A DNA stretch of 64,000 bases from Gammaproteobacteria bacterium (GTDB lineage Bacteria; Pseudomonadota; Gammaproteobacteria; UBA6186; Azoamicaceae). The stretch covers positions 62,001 to 126,000 of the forward strand of contig JAUIIV010000002.1 of NCBI GenBank assembly GCA_030431675.1. Reading direction: 5' to 3'. Under the pieces are notes generated by a model. The model was given only the letters and a program-made list of their open reading frames with translations. It did no database searches and had not been told where the DNA came from. Of the stretch, positions 28,616 to 37,946 are shown piece by piece (within the stretch, counting starts at the first letter, position 1; every line of letters begins with the position of its first letter). The position numbers and the translations under genes are program-made.

Positions 28616-30448
28616 ATGCAACGTTTACTACTTAACCGCCTATTGGTGATCGCCCATGACTTGTTGCTCATTCCATTAGCTTGGTTTGGGGCATACTGGC
28701 TACGTTTTAATTTAGAAAGCATTCCTTCTGAGTTTGTGCATCAATCATTTCAATTCTTCAATTATGCATTATTCGCACAGGGACTTAGCTACTTTTTTAT
28801 AGGCTCGTATCGCAGCATGTGGGGTTTTGCATCCATGCATGATTTAGTTAAAATTATTAAGGCAGTAGTATTGGGCGGGCTGTTTCTATTAATTAGTTTG
28901 TATTTTAGTTCAGTTAGCCAAACCCTACCTAGATCTATCATCCCTCTATACATGATTTTGCTGGTAGCCAGTTTATCAACATCAAGACTTGCAATGCGCT
29001 GGTTAAGAGACTTGGTAATACGCCAACAACATGCAAGTGCAGAACGGGTTTTAATAGTTGGAGCTGGCACAGCTGCTGAAGGATTAATTCGCGACATGCT
29101 CCGCAGAAATATATACCGTCCACTGGCACTAGTTGATGATCAGAATAGTAAACAAGGGCAAGAAATTCATGGCATACCGGTTAAGGGTACAACTCAGGAT
29201 ATACCCCTTATTGTAAAATCTATGGGGATAGAATCTATTATCTTAGCAATCCCATCAGCAAAAAGCTCTGAAGTACGCGATATCATGCAAATATGTGAAA
29301 GCACTGGGTTAGTAGTACATACTTTGCCAACGCTTCAGCAAGTAGTTGCAGGCCAAGTCACAGTTGACTTGTTGCGCAAAGTATCATTGGAAGACTTACT
29401 TGGACGTGACCCAGTCAATCTAGATTGGCACAGTATACAAAAATCGATAAATTCACAAACAGTATTGGTAACTGGAGCTGGAGGGTCAATTGGATCTGAA
29501 CTATGCCGACAAATATGTAAACTCAACCCCAAAGAACTAATTGCTATCGATAACTGTGAGTTTAATCTGTTTACCCTAGAGCAAGAATTAGAAAATGATT
29601 TTCCCAACCTGATCCTACACAAGTATCTAGTAGATATCAGAGATCAAATTGCAATCGAGCGTTTATTTGCGCAACATTTACCACAGGTAGTGTTCCATGC
29701 TGCTGCATACAAGCATGTGCCGCTACTACAACATCAAATTCGAGCTGCCATGAGTAATAACATTCTTGGCACACACATAGTAGCTACTGCAGCAAAGCGC
29801 TATGCAGCAGATAAATTTGTATTAATTTCTACTGACAAGGCTGTAAACCCTTGCAATATTATGGGAGCTAGCAAGCGTGCAGCAGAGGTAATCTGTCAAA
29901 GCCTACATGGACAAAGCAAGACTGCTTTTATTACGGTACGTTTTGGCAACGTATTAGGCTCTGCTGGCAGTGTAGTGCCAACATTTAAGCAGCAAATTGA
30001 ACGTGGTGGTCCAGTGACCGTTACCCACCCAGAAATTACTAGATACTTCATGACTATCCCCGAAGCAACACAGCTTATTTTACAAGCAATGACTATAAGT
30101 ACTGGTGGCGAGATTTTTGTGCTCGATATGGGCGAGCCAGTAAAAATCAAATCACTGGCAGAACATATGATAAAGTTAGCTGGTAAGCGCCCTGGGAGTG
30201 ATATAGAAATCATTTACTCAGGCCTACGCCCAGGAGAAAAATTATATGAAGAGTTATTTTACGAACAAGAAGAATTATCAAAAACTGATCATGCAAAAAT
30301 TCTACGTGCCTATCCTCATCAAATAACTTGGGATACTTTAGCACCTATTTTGCAAAAAGCAGATCTAGCTTGTAAGCAACATGAAAACAACTTAATGAAT
30401 GAAATACTAAACCAACTAGTGCCAGAGCTTGCAGTTGCAGAAGTTTAG
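28616..30448 (+). CDS. Membrane-bound nucleotide-sugar 4,6-dehydratase (WbpM/PglF/CapD family)
   Basis: A 610-residue inner-membrane enzyme that converts UDP-GlcNAc to the 4-keto-6-deoxy sugar, the entry to bacillosamine or QuiNAc/FucNAc-type sugars. About four transmembrane helices (residues 8-120) precede a CoA-binding-like domain (VLIVGAGTAAEGLIRDML). The catalytic SDR domain follows from about residue 280 (VLVTGAGGSIGSEL). The active-site block STDKAVNPCNIMGASKRAAE has Met in place of the usual Tyr, the SMK triad described for WbpM. It lies far from the main polysaccharide operon but would supply the sugar used by the PglC-type transferase there. Confidence 0.92.
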   Translation: MQRLLLNRLLVIAHDLLLIPLAWFGAYWLRFNLESIPSEFVHQSFQFFNYALFAQGLSYFFIGSYRSMWGFASMHDLVKIIKAVVLGGLFLLISLYFSSVSQTLPRSIIPLYMILLVASLSTSRLAMRWLRDLVIRQQHASAERVLIVGAGTAAEGLIRDMLRRNIYRPLALVDDQNSKQGQEIHGIPVKGTTQDIPLIVKSMGIESIILAIPSAKSSEVRDIMQICESTGLVVHTLPTLQQVVAGQVTVDLLRKVSLEDLLGRDPVNLDWHSIQKSINSQTVLVTGAGGSIGSELCRQICKLNPKELIAIDNCEFNLFTLEQELENDFPNLILHKYLVDIRDQIAIERLFAQHLPQVVFHAAAYKHVPLLQHQIRAAMSNNILGTHIVATAAKRYAADKFVLISTDKAVNPCNIMGASKRAAEVICQSLHGQSKTAFITVRFGNVLGSAGSVVPTFKQQIERGGPVTVTHPEITRYFMTIPEATQLILQAMTISTGGEIFVLDMGEPVKIKSLAEHMIKLAGKRPGSDIEIIYSGLRPGEKLYEELFYEQEELSKTDHAKILRAYPHQITWDTLAPILQKADLACKQHENNLMNEILNQLVPELAVAEV

Positions 30449-30470
30449 CTTACAGATTAAAAAAACTATA

Positions 30471-31063
30471 TTAAGTAGCGCCACAAACACCAGTCTGATA
30501 CCAACCTGCTGCTCCTCCTAAGATATCTACGCAATCACAGTTAGCTGGCAAATACTCAAATGGAATACTATTTGTAGGTAAAGTAACACCATTGGCATGC
30601 CCACAAACATACTCTAATATTCCATTATCATCTTCTCGGACACCTACTGCTTAAGATTGATAAGCTCCCCCTGTCACGGGAGCTGTAGCTGTCTCTAATG
30701 GCTCAACGTAATTAGGAATACCGGTTAATCCTTTCAGCACAAAAACTAAAACTATTCCTTTAGAATCAGTCGCTCTCCAAAAAGCTATGGATTTAACATA
30801 ACCGTAATCTTGACTAGCATCTACTCTATTCCAGCCACCACCAGAGTAACTAGAACCATTAATTTCTATTGTTGCCGGAAATTCACCATTCTTAGAATAT
30901 TCAATGGCCACGCCTTTGCTAAAGCGTCCGGGACCTGAATAGCATTCAGGACCTTTGTCCTAAGCACGTAGTTTTTATAGGCCGGGACTGCTACAGCTGA
31001 CAATATTGCAACTATAGCTATTACAACCATCAATTCAATCAAGCTAAATCCACGCATATACAC
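30471..31063 (-). pseudogene. Type IV pilin gene with a frameshift and an in-frame stop
   Basis: The minus strand encodes MRGFSLIELMVVIAIVAILS, a class III prepilin leader with G^F and Glu5. At 30921-30923 one base is missing from an A/T run: adding one T restores PDAFSKGVAIEYSKNGEF. A TAA at 30651-30653 then interrupts the frame, which continues as AVGVREDDNGILEYVCGHAN... to a natural stop at 30471. The rebuilt pilin is about 197 residues. Two lesions suggest true decay rather than a single sequencing error. An intact pilin lies at 47152. Confidence 0.82.
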
Positions 31064-31138
31064 CCATAATTATGAGACAATATACTCGATTATAGAATAC
31101 TCATTTCAATTTATCTGATTTACTTATACAAAATGCCA

Positions 31139-31879
31139 TTACATGCTGTATACGGGATCATTTGCGCTACCCCTAAAGGTAGGCAGCACTTCTATAGATA
31201 AGTTTACTCGCATTACAGGATATCTATTACTGGTTTGATATAGATATTCATCAAAATCATACTCCGAGCCTGTGCTCTCATCACATTTCTCGATGCAAAC
31301 GGCGGAAAAATCAAGGTTAAAGTCTCTTTTAGCCACATACCAATGCCCATGGTGACGTCTATCTCGCAACATTACATCTGGGTGCTTAGAGCGTAATAAC
31401 TGCACAATGTTGCTTAAATCAGCAGCTGGCGCGTATCTACCAGTAACCTTCATAATATACTCATCTTGATTATTCAGAAAATTCTCTACTGCATAACGTA
31501 TTATATGTGCTTCACCATAGCCTTTGCCACGTGCAGGAATATGTGGTAGTTTTTTTGAAATGTAAGTAATATTACCAGAATTTTCTAAGATATCAGCAAA
31601 TGGATTGCCATAACCTGAACTCTCTATCGCAATTACTCTGTATGGTAACTCCGCCCACCTAGCCAAGCTCTGTCTATAATCTTTTATACGCGTATCAATG
31701 TCACAACGACGCGTCTTAATAGTCCCTGCCGGATCAATTGTCATTGTCAACAGCACTACAAAATTATTATCAGTCCATTGCTGGACTCTATGCTGTTGCC
31801 ATTTAATCGCAGTGTAAGCGCCCACCAGCACAAAAATGACGACTAAAAACGCAACAAATGGTAGCATCTTTTTATTCAT
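31139..31879 (-). CDS. Membrane-anchored glycosyltransferase-like protein
   Basis: About 246 residues from the ATG at 31879. One N-terminal membrane helix (MLPFVAFLVVIFVLVGAY) is followed by a GT-A-like domain. The pattern KVTGRYAP around residue 140, preceded by a helix with GKGYGEAHIIRYAV and followed by DVMLRDRRHHGHW, matches a small group of polysaccharide glycosyltransferases that I know only by pattern. It may modify the surface glycan. It has no operon partner: the broken pilin lies downstream and a 280-bp gap before tRNA-Ser lies upstream. Confidence 0.6.
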   Translation of the reverse strand: MNKKMLPFVAFLVVIFVLVGAYTAIKWQQHRVQQWTDNNFVVLLTMTIDPAGTIKTRRCDIDTRIKDYRQSLARWAELPYRVIAIESSGYGNPFADILENSGNITYISKKLPHIPARGKGYGEAHIIRYAVENFLNNQDEYIMKVTGRYAPAADLSNIVQLLRSKHPDVMLRDRRHHGHWYVAKRDFNLDFSAVCIEKCDESTGSEYDFDEYLYQTSNRYPVMRVNLSIEVLPTFRGSANDPVYSM

Positions 31880-32160
31880 ACAACCTACCAAGGTGTAAGC
31901 TATTTAAATCAGGATATCTTAGCAGCAAACAAATAGCAACTTAGTAAGATCAAGGGTATGAGTGCATATTTATTTGGGATTTTGTATTTGGTACACGCGT
32001 ATATTAATACAAAAATCACTACCCAATTATTCAACTAACAAATAAATAAAAGAAATTTCCTTATTTGTTATTTCATTTTTATGCCAGGTATTGTTAATAT
32101 TGCTTCTCGATATGGATTGGCGCCCTAGTTAACTACTGCGTGCGCCTTGATATAACGAAT

Positions 32161-32250
32161 GGAGAGGTGGCCGAGTGGTTGAAGGCGCACGCCTGGAAAG
32201 TGTGTATACGTTAACGCGTATCGAGGGTTCGAATCCCTCTCTCTCCGCCA
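32161..32250 (+). tRNA. serX: tRNA-Ser (anticodon GGA)
   Basis: A 90-nt class II tRNA with encoded CCA. The acceptor arms GGAGAGG and CCTCTCC pair, the D-arm reads GCCGAGTGG, the anticodon GGA is at 32195-32197, and the long variable arm is typical of serine tRNAs. The T-arm carries GGTTCGAATCC. It closely matches E. coli tRNA-Ser(GGA). Its 3' end is the apparent integration site of the mobile region to the right. The gene symbol is by analogy only. Confidence 0.96.
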
Positions 32251-32269
32251 GTTCTTAATTCTCGAAAAG
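32243..32269 (+). repeat. att-like direct repeat at the tRNA-Ser 3' end
   Basis: CTCCGCCAGTTCTTAATTCT plus CGAAAAG starts within the tRNA acceptor end and matches 38446-38472 at 25 of 27 positions. A repeat beginning in a tRNA 3' end is the hallmark of tyrosine-integrase att sites. Confidence 0.75.
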
Positions 32270-32332
32270 TTTTCGCAGGAATTTCTGAAGTTTTAAAGAC
32301 GCCTCCAAACCTCAGTATTCATGGGCTTTAGC

Positions 32333-32516
32333 GAGTTTCAGTTACGCAACACATGCGTACCTAGAGAATCACAAAATTACCAAAAATACCCCAAATTCTC
32401 CCTTTTTGTTCTCCGTTTCTCCGTTACATGCGAACGTCGGCGCCGAAGGTACGCATCTATCAAACCCTTGATTTTACTGGGTTTTCTCGATTTTGCTGTT
32501 TTGAGGTTCGTTTTTG
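32333..32516 (+). repeat. 184-bp repeat, copy A, following the att sequence
   Basis: It aligns without gaps to 38474-38657, with 21 mismatches in 184 by hand count. Within it, ATGCGTACC and GGTACGCAT form a spaced inverted repeat, and the centre holds CGTCGGCGCCGAAGG. It is non-coding (the open frame across it is not protein-like). It probably represents integrase arm sites or an element end. Confidence 0.8.
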
Positions 32517-32564
32517 AAAAGTGGTATGCGGAGTACTCTCTTACAGAGCTATTCTCTATGCTTT

Positions 32565-32615
32565 AGGATAAACTTAGGATATAAACAGGATATTTACTTG
32601 AATATATCCTATAAT
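32565..32615 (+). promoter_or_regulatory. Activator-type promoter with three 11-bp direct repeats
   Basis: AGGATA occurs at 32565, 32576 and 32587, exactly 11 bp apart. The third copy is followed after 17 bp by a perfect -10 element TATAAT (32610-32615), so it takes the place of a -35 hexamer. PhoB/OmpR-family winged helices bind 11-bp direct repeats in just this position. The downstream operon encodes such a domain at 33409. Confidence 0.6.
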
Positions 32616-32691
32616 TGAGATAAGATAGTAATACTCATCCTATCCATTGCTTTGTAAAATTAGGCATGTAACCAAGATAGGAGATTTTATA

Positions 32692-33408
32692 ATGACTGAG
32701 CTTATGTATACAGAACACCCAGATTTATTTAAATTATCAGCGCAGGTAACCCAGCATGGGAGCGATGCTAAAGGCATGTATTTAGTTTTAAATCAAAGCC
32801 TCTTTTACCCTCAAGGCGGTGGCCAGCCAGCAGATCAAGGAAAAATAATAGCAGCCAATGCATGTTATGAAGTATTTGACGTGCGTAATGTGGATGGTGA
32901 GGTCAGACATTATATTACCTGCAACAATACACCTATTCATCCAGTTGATGCTGTAACAATAAAAATTGATAAAGAAAGACGCGTACTTAATTCTAAGTAT
33001 CATACAGCAGGACACCTTATCGCTGCAGTAGTAGAAAAAGAAAATCCAGAGCTAAAAGCGATCAAAGGCCATCAATTTCCAAGAGAAGCCTATGTTGAAT
33101 TCGGTAGTACTGTTAGTGATGCAGATAATTTTATGGCTCAAATCAATTCACGAGTGTCAAAGTGTATTGCAAGTAAAGCTACCGTAAGAACAGAAGAGCT
33201 TAATGCAGACGATACAGCTATAATAGCTCAAGATTTACCTTATGAACTTCCAAAGAATAAATCTCTCAGAGTTTGCCATATTGAAGGCTTTTCTCCTGTT
33301 CCTTGTGGAGGCACCCATGTAAACACACTGGAAGATATTTCTTCTTTTGCAATAAAAAAATGCAAAAGTAAAAAAGGTAAGACCAGGATATATTATGAGG
33401 TTGAATAA
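32692..33408 (+). CDS. Free-standing alanyl-tRNA editing protein (AlaX-like)
   Basis: A 238-residue protein that hydrolyses Ser- or Gly-mischarged tRNA-Ala in trans. It has the zinc-site motifs HTAGH (residues 104-108) and CGGTH (205-209) plus the FYPQGGGQPADQG strand of the editing domain. The ATG at 32692 follows AGGAG. It is the first gene of a two-gene unit: its TAA is followed directly by the ATG of the winged-helix gene. It lies inside the mobile region beside a serine tRNA gene, which is suggestive but may be coincidence. Confidence 0.9.
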   Translation: MTELMYTEHPDLFKLSAQVTQHGSDAKGMYLVLNQSLFYPQGGGQPADQGKIIAANACYEVFDVRNVDGEVRHYITCNNTPIHPVDAVTIKIDKERRVLNSKYHTAGHLIAAVVEKENPELKAIKGHQFPREAYVEFGSTVSDADNFMAQINSRVSKCIASKATVRTEELNADDTAIIAQDLPYELPKNKSLRVCHIEGFSPVPCGGTHVNTLEDISSFAIKKCKSKKGKTRIYYEVE

Positions 33409-34182
33409 ATGATATCATTTAGGCAATTGTATGATCCAAGTACAGGAACCCACTACCTTTTAGACAGTAAAGCTCTTGTCTTTAGAATTTCTTCTGATGA
33501 AGTTAACAAAGAAACAAGGTTAAAACCACATTTTGCACAAATATTATCCGCCTTATTTTCAGGACACCCAGGGCCAGCTTCTTATGAAGAAATCACCAAT
33601 ATTTTAAAACATAACCAACTTGCCTGTCCTGATGCAACGAGATTACATCGAAAAGTTTCAGAATTACGAGTTTTTTTAGCAAAATTCCATCCTGGTCTAG
33701 ATCAGTTGATTTGTAATACCAGAGGTATTGGTTATAGCCTGCCTTTGCATTTCAAAGATCCAGAAACAAATGAACTGAGCCACAACTATAAAATCAGTAA
33801 TAAAAAAATTCAGGATGCACTTTCATGTGTTGAAGAATATGCAAGAGAATCAATTGAATTAAGCAAGAAATGTAGCATTACAAAAGCAGATGATGGCTTT
33901 GTTTTGCAGAGAAAACCTGTTCATACAAATCTGGAACATTTGTTAGAAAATTATGAAAAGCAGAAAAAGAAAATCTATGCAGAACTGAGGCTACATTCTG
34001 CTGATTTTACTTATATTCGCCTTGAATTTATTCTAGCCAAATTAAAAACATACTTAGGTCTTGCTAGAATTAGCGAATTTTCAATTACTAAAGATCAGTG
34101 GTTAGAGTGGCATGAGACTGAAATTAAACAAACGCTAGGTGAGCTTATTTATCAAATTAAACAGGCGGAACAAGCTATATGA
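33409..34182 (+). CDS. Winged-helix (OmpR-type Trans_reg_C) protein without receiver domain
   Basis: A 257-residue protein. Residues about 5-115 form an OmpR/PhoB-type winged helix (LKPHFAQILSALF; RLHRKVSELRVFLAKFHP; LICNTRGIGYSLP). The remainder is helical with a Lys-rich coiled coil (ENYEKQKKKIYAEL). There is no phospho-acceptor domain and no membrane segment, so it should sense something directly or act constitutively. It is translationally abutted to alaX. The likely target is the 11-bp repeat promoter at 32565, giving autoregulation. Confidence 0.8.
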   Translation: MISFRQLYDPSTGTHYLLDSKALVFRISSDEVNKETRLKPHFAQILSALFSGHPGPASYEEITNILKHNQLACPDATRLHRKVSELRVFLAKFHPGLDQLICNTRGIGYSLPLHFKDPETNELSHNYKISNKKIQDALSCVEEYARESIELSKKCSITKADDGFVLQRKPVHTNLEHLLENYEKQKKKIYAELRLHSADFTYIRLEFILAKLKTYLGLARISEFSITKDQWLEWHETEIKQTLGELIYQIKQAEQAI

Positions 34183-34210
34183 ACATTATCAGTAAACATT
34201 TAGGAGTCTT

Positions 34211-34280
34211 ATGATTGCGACTATAAAAGATAAAAAATTTTATTTGCTGTGGCTAGCTTCAGTTTTAGGAGCTATTGCAT
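34211..34280 (+). pseudogene. N-terminal stub of a membrane protein (CPBP-protease-like)
   Basis: After AGGAG (34202-34206) an ATG opens MIATIKDKKFYLLWLASVLG, like the first helix of CPBP-family intramembrane proteases. After AIAW (about 34280) the reading changes abruptly and stops at 34324-34326. The break coincides with the start of the next open frame, which marks a recombination junction. Confidence 0.5.
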
Positions 34281-34838
34281 GGGCACAAACCGGAATGGAC
34301 TATTATCGATTTTGCATCCAATGGTAACCAGGTTAACATCTGTGCTAAATGTCCGCAAAAATCAGTATTTATTGCCAATGCGCTCATCAGCGATTATTTT
34401 GGCAAAGAGCTAAGATTTGTTGATACTGGTGATGTGAATTTTAGCAAGCAGGTTGAGCGTTTCATTCGCCATAGTGCAGCACATCAGCCTAATGAAATTA
34501 AATTATTTGAAATCAGGTTTCGATCGCAATATTTGCACAACAATACCGAGATTGTGATCAGCACCTGCCCGCATGATTCTATTGCTGAGGATTTGCAAGC
34601 GATTCAAGCGGCGGTTGGTGATATTTTAGCGGATATTACTGCGGTGGATTCTATCAAAGTCTTGTATAAAAATAAGCGCATTACTCTGTATTTTAGGTGT
34701 TTGGATGAGGGATGCGATCATATCCGCATCTGTTATTCAGAGCATGTGCTGGATAAAAATGCTAGGGAAGCTTTTAAATCATGGATGAGGACAACATATG
34801 GGCTTAAAGTATTACCAAAAGCAAGGTGCTGCTACTGA
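34275..34838 (+). CDS. Unknown protein, probably 5'-truncated, with zinc-ribbon-like cysteines
   Basis: Open frame of up to 187 residues. No convincing start codon or ribosome binding site is present (a TTG at 34275 lies at the recombination junction), so its true 5' end was probably lost. Visible features are CAKCPQ near residue 23 and a CLDEGCDHIRIC region near residue 155. Base composition is less AT-rich than the alaX operon on the left. It overlaps the next gene by 41 nt. I do not recognise the family. Confidence 0.5.
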   Translation: MHGHKPEWTIIDFASNGNQVNICAKCPQKSVFIANALISDYFGKELRFVDTGDVNFSKQVERFIRHSAAHQPNEIKLFEIRFRSQYLHNNTEIVISTCPHDSIAEDLQAIQAAVGDILADITAVDSIKVLYKNKRITLYFRCLDEGCDHIRICYSEHVLDKNAREAFKSWMRTTYGLKVLPKARCCY

Positions 34839-35943
34839 TGCTATTAAAGCATTAATTATGCACCAAGGGTCGTGGGTAGATTTAAATCAGGAATATCAAA
34901 ATGCGTTGATGTTTTTGCAAGAAAATAATTTCGTAAGCTCGCATTCTAGCTGCTTTGTTAAATGCTACAATCAGCGGGATGCAATGGATTTAAAATTTGT
35001 CAGCAACCATGACTGTCATAATCAAATTTATATTGAGCCTGATTTTGATGAGGATTGTGACGATTTGGTTTGTGATAGCTGTGGCCGGTATATTCTGCCC
35101 AATACCCATAGAAAGCAGCGATTTATTGAAACCTCCGTAGAGCTCAACTACAAAGCTTTTGAGAATTTTATCGAAGATAGTATGCGCCAACAAGAAATAG
35201 CCTTTCACAGGCTATCTACAGGCATTTATGCTGTTATGAGCACGCATGGTCTTGCAACTATTGTGGTGATGGATCTATGCAATGACTATCGCTATTTAAC
35301 AGTGGATAAGCTAAAGGCTAGCCCAACATTGTTGTTGAATATCCGAGACAAATTGCCTAAAGCCGGTCTAGAGGTGCAACGTCTATCGGTTGCTGATTTT
35401 GTTGTGATGCCAGAAATCTTAGCAGATAGTATTATGGCAATTTGCAAACAAGGCGTTGCTGATAATCTACCAAACCAATCAGCCAGCATATTGCCATTTC
35501 CTGCGATTAACTTGGCAGCGCCAAAGCCTGCATCAGAAGAAAAATACCTGGAAATTAAGATTAATGATGCCGGTGTTAGTATTAACGATATTGTGGTTGT
35601 TGGCAGGCAAGCCAGTTCTCGATTATTGATTTTTCGTTTGCTGCTAGAGCAATATTGGCAGGATTTTGAGGTAGCTAAACCGCCAGAGCAACATAGTTTT
35701 CTCAACATGAATCAGCTATCAGATTTAATGGAGCCACATGTTGATATGGTTAATGATTTAGAACAACAAATCAGACGGCCATTAAATAAAATGCAAAAAG
35801 TAATCCAAGAAACGTTGGCTAAAGAGTTGGGTTTGCCCATCCAGCGTCATGATGTCATTGAAATACGCGGCTGGCCAGGCTGTAATAACAAACAAGAATT
35901 TGGTTATCGCTTAAACCCGCATACCTTACTTTTTAGAAAGTGA
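34798..35943 (+). CDS. Unknown protein with CxxC zinc motif and C-terminal winged-helix-like domain
   Basis: A 381-residue protein. A possible zinc ribbon includes CDDLVCDSCGRYI near residue 97. The middle is alpha/beta (GIYAVMSTHGLATIVVMDLC). The C-terminal third (SRLLIFRLLLEQYW; VDMVNDLEQQIRRPLNKMQK; EIRGWPG...FGYRLNP) has the outline of a Trans_reg_C-type winged helix ending in the GYRL hairpin. It overlaps the preceding frame by 41 nt and converges on the primase-helicase with an 18-nt overlap. A DNA-binding regulator of the element is possible; no family is identified. Confidence 0.6.
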   Translation: MGLKYYQKQGAATDAIKALIMHQGSWVDLNQEYQNALMFLQENNFVSSHSSCFVKCYNQRDAMDLKFVSNHDCHNQIYIEPDFDEDCDDLVCDSCGRYILPNTHRKQRFIETSVELNYKAFENFIEDSMRQQEIAFHRLSTGIYAVMSTHGLATIVVMDLCNDYRYLTVDKLKASPTLLLNIRDKLPKAGLEVQRLSVADFVVMPEILADSIMAICKQGVADNLPNQSASILPFPAINLAAPKPASEEKYLEIKINDAGVSINDIVVVGRQASSRLLIFRLLLEQYWQDFEVAKPPEQHSFLNMNQLSDLMEPHVDMVNDLEQQIRRPLNKMQKVIQETLAKELGLPIQRHDVIEIRGWPGCNNKQEFGYRLNPHTLLFRK

Positions 35944-37946
35944 AGCAGCATCTAGCCACTTTTGCTCTTTACTATCACTACTGGTTGTTTTGATCAGCAA
36001 CCCTTCAGCAAGCAATTCATTAGCCAATGCCTCTATCTTATGACGACTCAAAGTATGTAACTCTATCGGCAAGCGTGCACGCTGCTTAAAGAGCCCAGGC
36101 TCACCTGTATGCGTAAATGGTACGCCATCACTTGCAGCATCTTTAATCGCCTCAATCAAGGTTTGCTTTAAATAGTTAGGAGAAAAACCACCTGTTGGAA
36201 CAAAAACACCATCTTGCCATTCTAGATTTAGATCTTCTTGCATAGGGCCATAGTTTGATTTTTTACGGCTTAAAATTCTAGTGTTGCCATTTTCCTGATT
36301 AGAGGCTCTGGAGAAATACCAGCGCGATCTCACTGTATTATTCCAAGCGGTAGAGCCACCTGTGCCGGTTTTACGCTGAATACCAGAATCTGATGGATGA
36401 GCACAAAGCAAAACAGCACCATTAATGGCGCGGGCAATACGAGCACAGCAATTTTGCACAAACTGGCGAACTTGAGAGCGGTTATTTTCATTGCCGCCAA
36501 ATAAATCAGCAACCGTATCTAAAATCACCAAATCTGGTTTGAAAGATTTAATATCTTCTAGTAATTCTTGATAAAACATCGTGAGCTGACCTGCATCTTT
36601 GCCATCGAAAATCATCAATAAATTATCAGAACCGACTCTTGAGATCATACGTAAATTGTCTGTTAAATCTGACATTTCCACATCAAAATAGCTGTTGATT
36701 GCATGTTGCCTACGCCATAATTCTTGCTCGTCATCTTCACAAAGCAGAGCATAAACTTTTGCTTTTTGGATGGGTAAATTAAGCCAAGGCGAACCTGTTG
36801 CAACGGCTGTCATTAGTTGTTGTGATAGCAGAGATTTGCCAACGCCACCATCGCCATAAATGGCAGTCACATAACCTTTAGGCAGCCACTCTTTAATCAC
36901 CCAATTACGCTCTGGCGGCAGTGCTTGCCAGTTACAAAGATCGATCGCTTCAATGTTAGATCGTTTTATTACCTCTTTTTTGCTGGTGCGGATAAATTCT
37001 CTTAGATTTAATTTTTCAGCTAATGCATCAGCTGCATCCCAGCCTTTAGGTTTATCGGTAGGCGGCAGGATAATAGCAATTGATGCAACATGTGGTTTAA
37101 AAATTCAGCTAATTGTTTGGCGTAAGCAATACCAGGCTCATCATTATCAGGCCAGATGGTTATATGCTTTTTATAAAGAGGCCGCCAATCGGTTTTATCT
37201 AATGGCGCATTAGCACCAAACATTGCGGTGTTTGCAGTAATGCCTGATTTAATTAAAGCATCTGCTGATTTTTCACCTTCAACAATCATGATGTTTCTGG
37301 ATTTGATGATATTGGGGATATTATAAAGTGGCCTGATATCAGGTGCGCGGTGGCTACAGCTTTTCACATCCCAGGGGCGATATTGTTTGCCTCGTTTGGT
37401 TTCATAGCGGTACACGCAGGCTATAATCTTTTCATTTTCATCATAGTAATCCCAGCGCGCTGTTGGTTGTCCTAATAAATTATCTTGGCATAAATCTTTT
37501 AAATCATTGCTGTCATATTCTTGCAGCCGTTCTCTTATTTCTCTGTCTTCTTGGTAAGTACGCGTTCTAATGCCAAGCCAATCCGACATGTCGTTAATAA
37601 GTTCAGGGAAATCATATTTGGTATCACGCCCGGTAACCGCTGCCCAAAGTCCAATAATGTCACCACCTTCGCCAGTTGCAAAATCATGCCACATACCAGC
37701 CTTATCATCAGAGATATCAATGACTAAGCTTTCGCCCATATTGCCTCTGATATCACCTACATAAAATTTGTTGTTTTTAAAAACCCCGCCTGGTAGTAGA
37801 TAAGATAGTACCCCACTTAAATTGCTAATCAAACGTGCTTTTATTTCAGAGGTAGATTCTGAATGACCCATCATTTGAGATACATATTGTGGTGCTGCTT
37901 TGTTGAGATCAAACCACTCCTTAAAATCAATAATATTGTCTGTCAT
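35926..37946 (-). pseudogene. Phage/plasmid-type primase-helicase split by one frameshift
   Basis: One gene of about 673 codons. It starts at the ATG at 37946 (GGAG upstream; ATGA overlap with the nuclease gene). The N-terminal half carries a TOPRIM primase domain (IMIVEGEKSADALI; ITIWPDNDEPG). One base is missing from the T-run at 37096-37098: restoring it gives FLKPHVASIAIILPPTDKPK and joins the RepA/AAA_25 helicase half (Walker A GDGGVGKS, Walker B LVILDTVADLFGG). A single homopolymer slip could be a sequencing error or recent inactivation. Such proteins replicate integrative elements and phages. Confidence 0.85.

Noticed and set aside
32037..32069. AACAAATAA / TTATTTGTT hairpin before tRNA-Ser
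   Set aside because: Purely AT-rich stem with no plus-strand gene upstream to terminate; not convincing as a terminator.
32321..32566. 81-codon plus-strand frame after tRNA-Ser
   Set aside because: It runs through the 184-bp repeat, the equivalent frame is not kept in the second copy, and the product is not protein-like.
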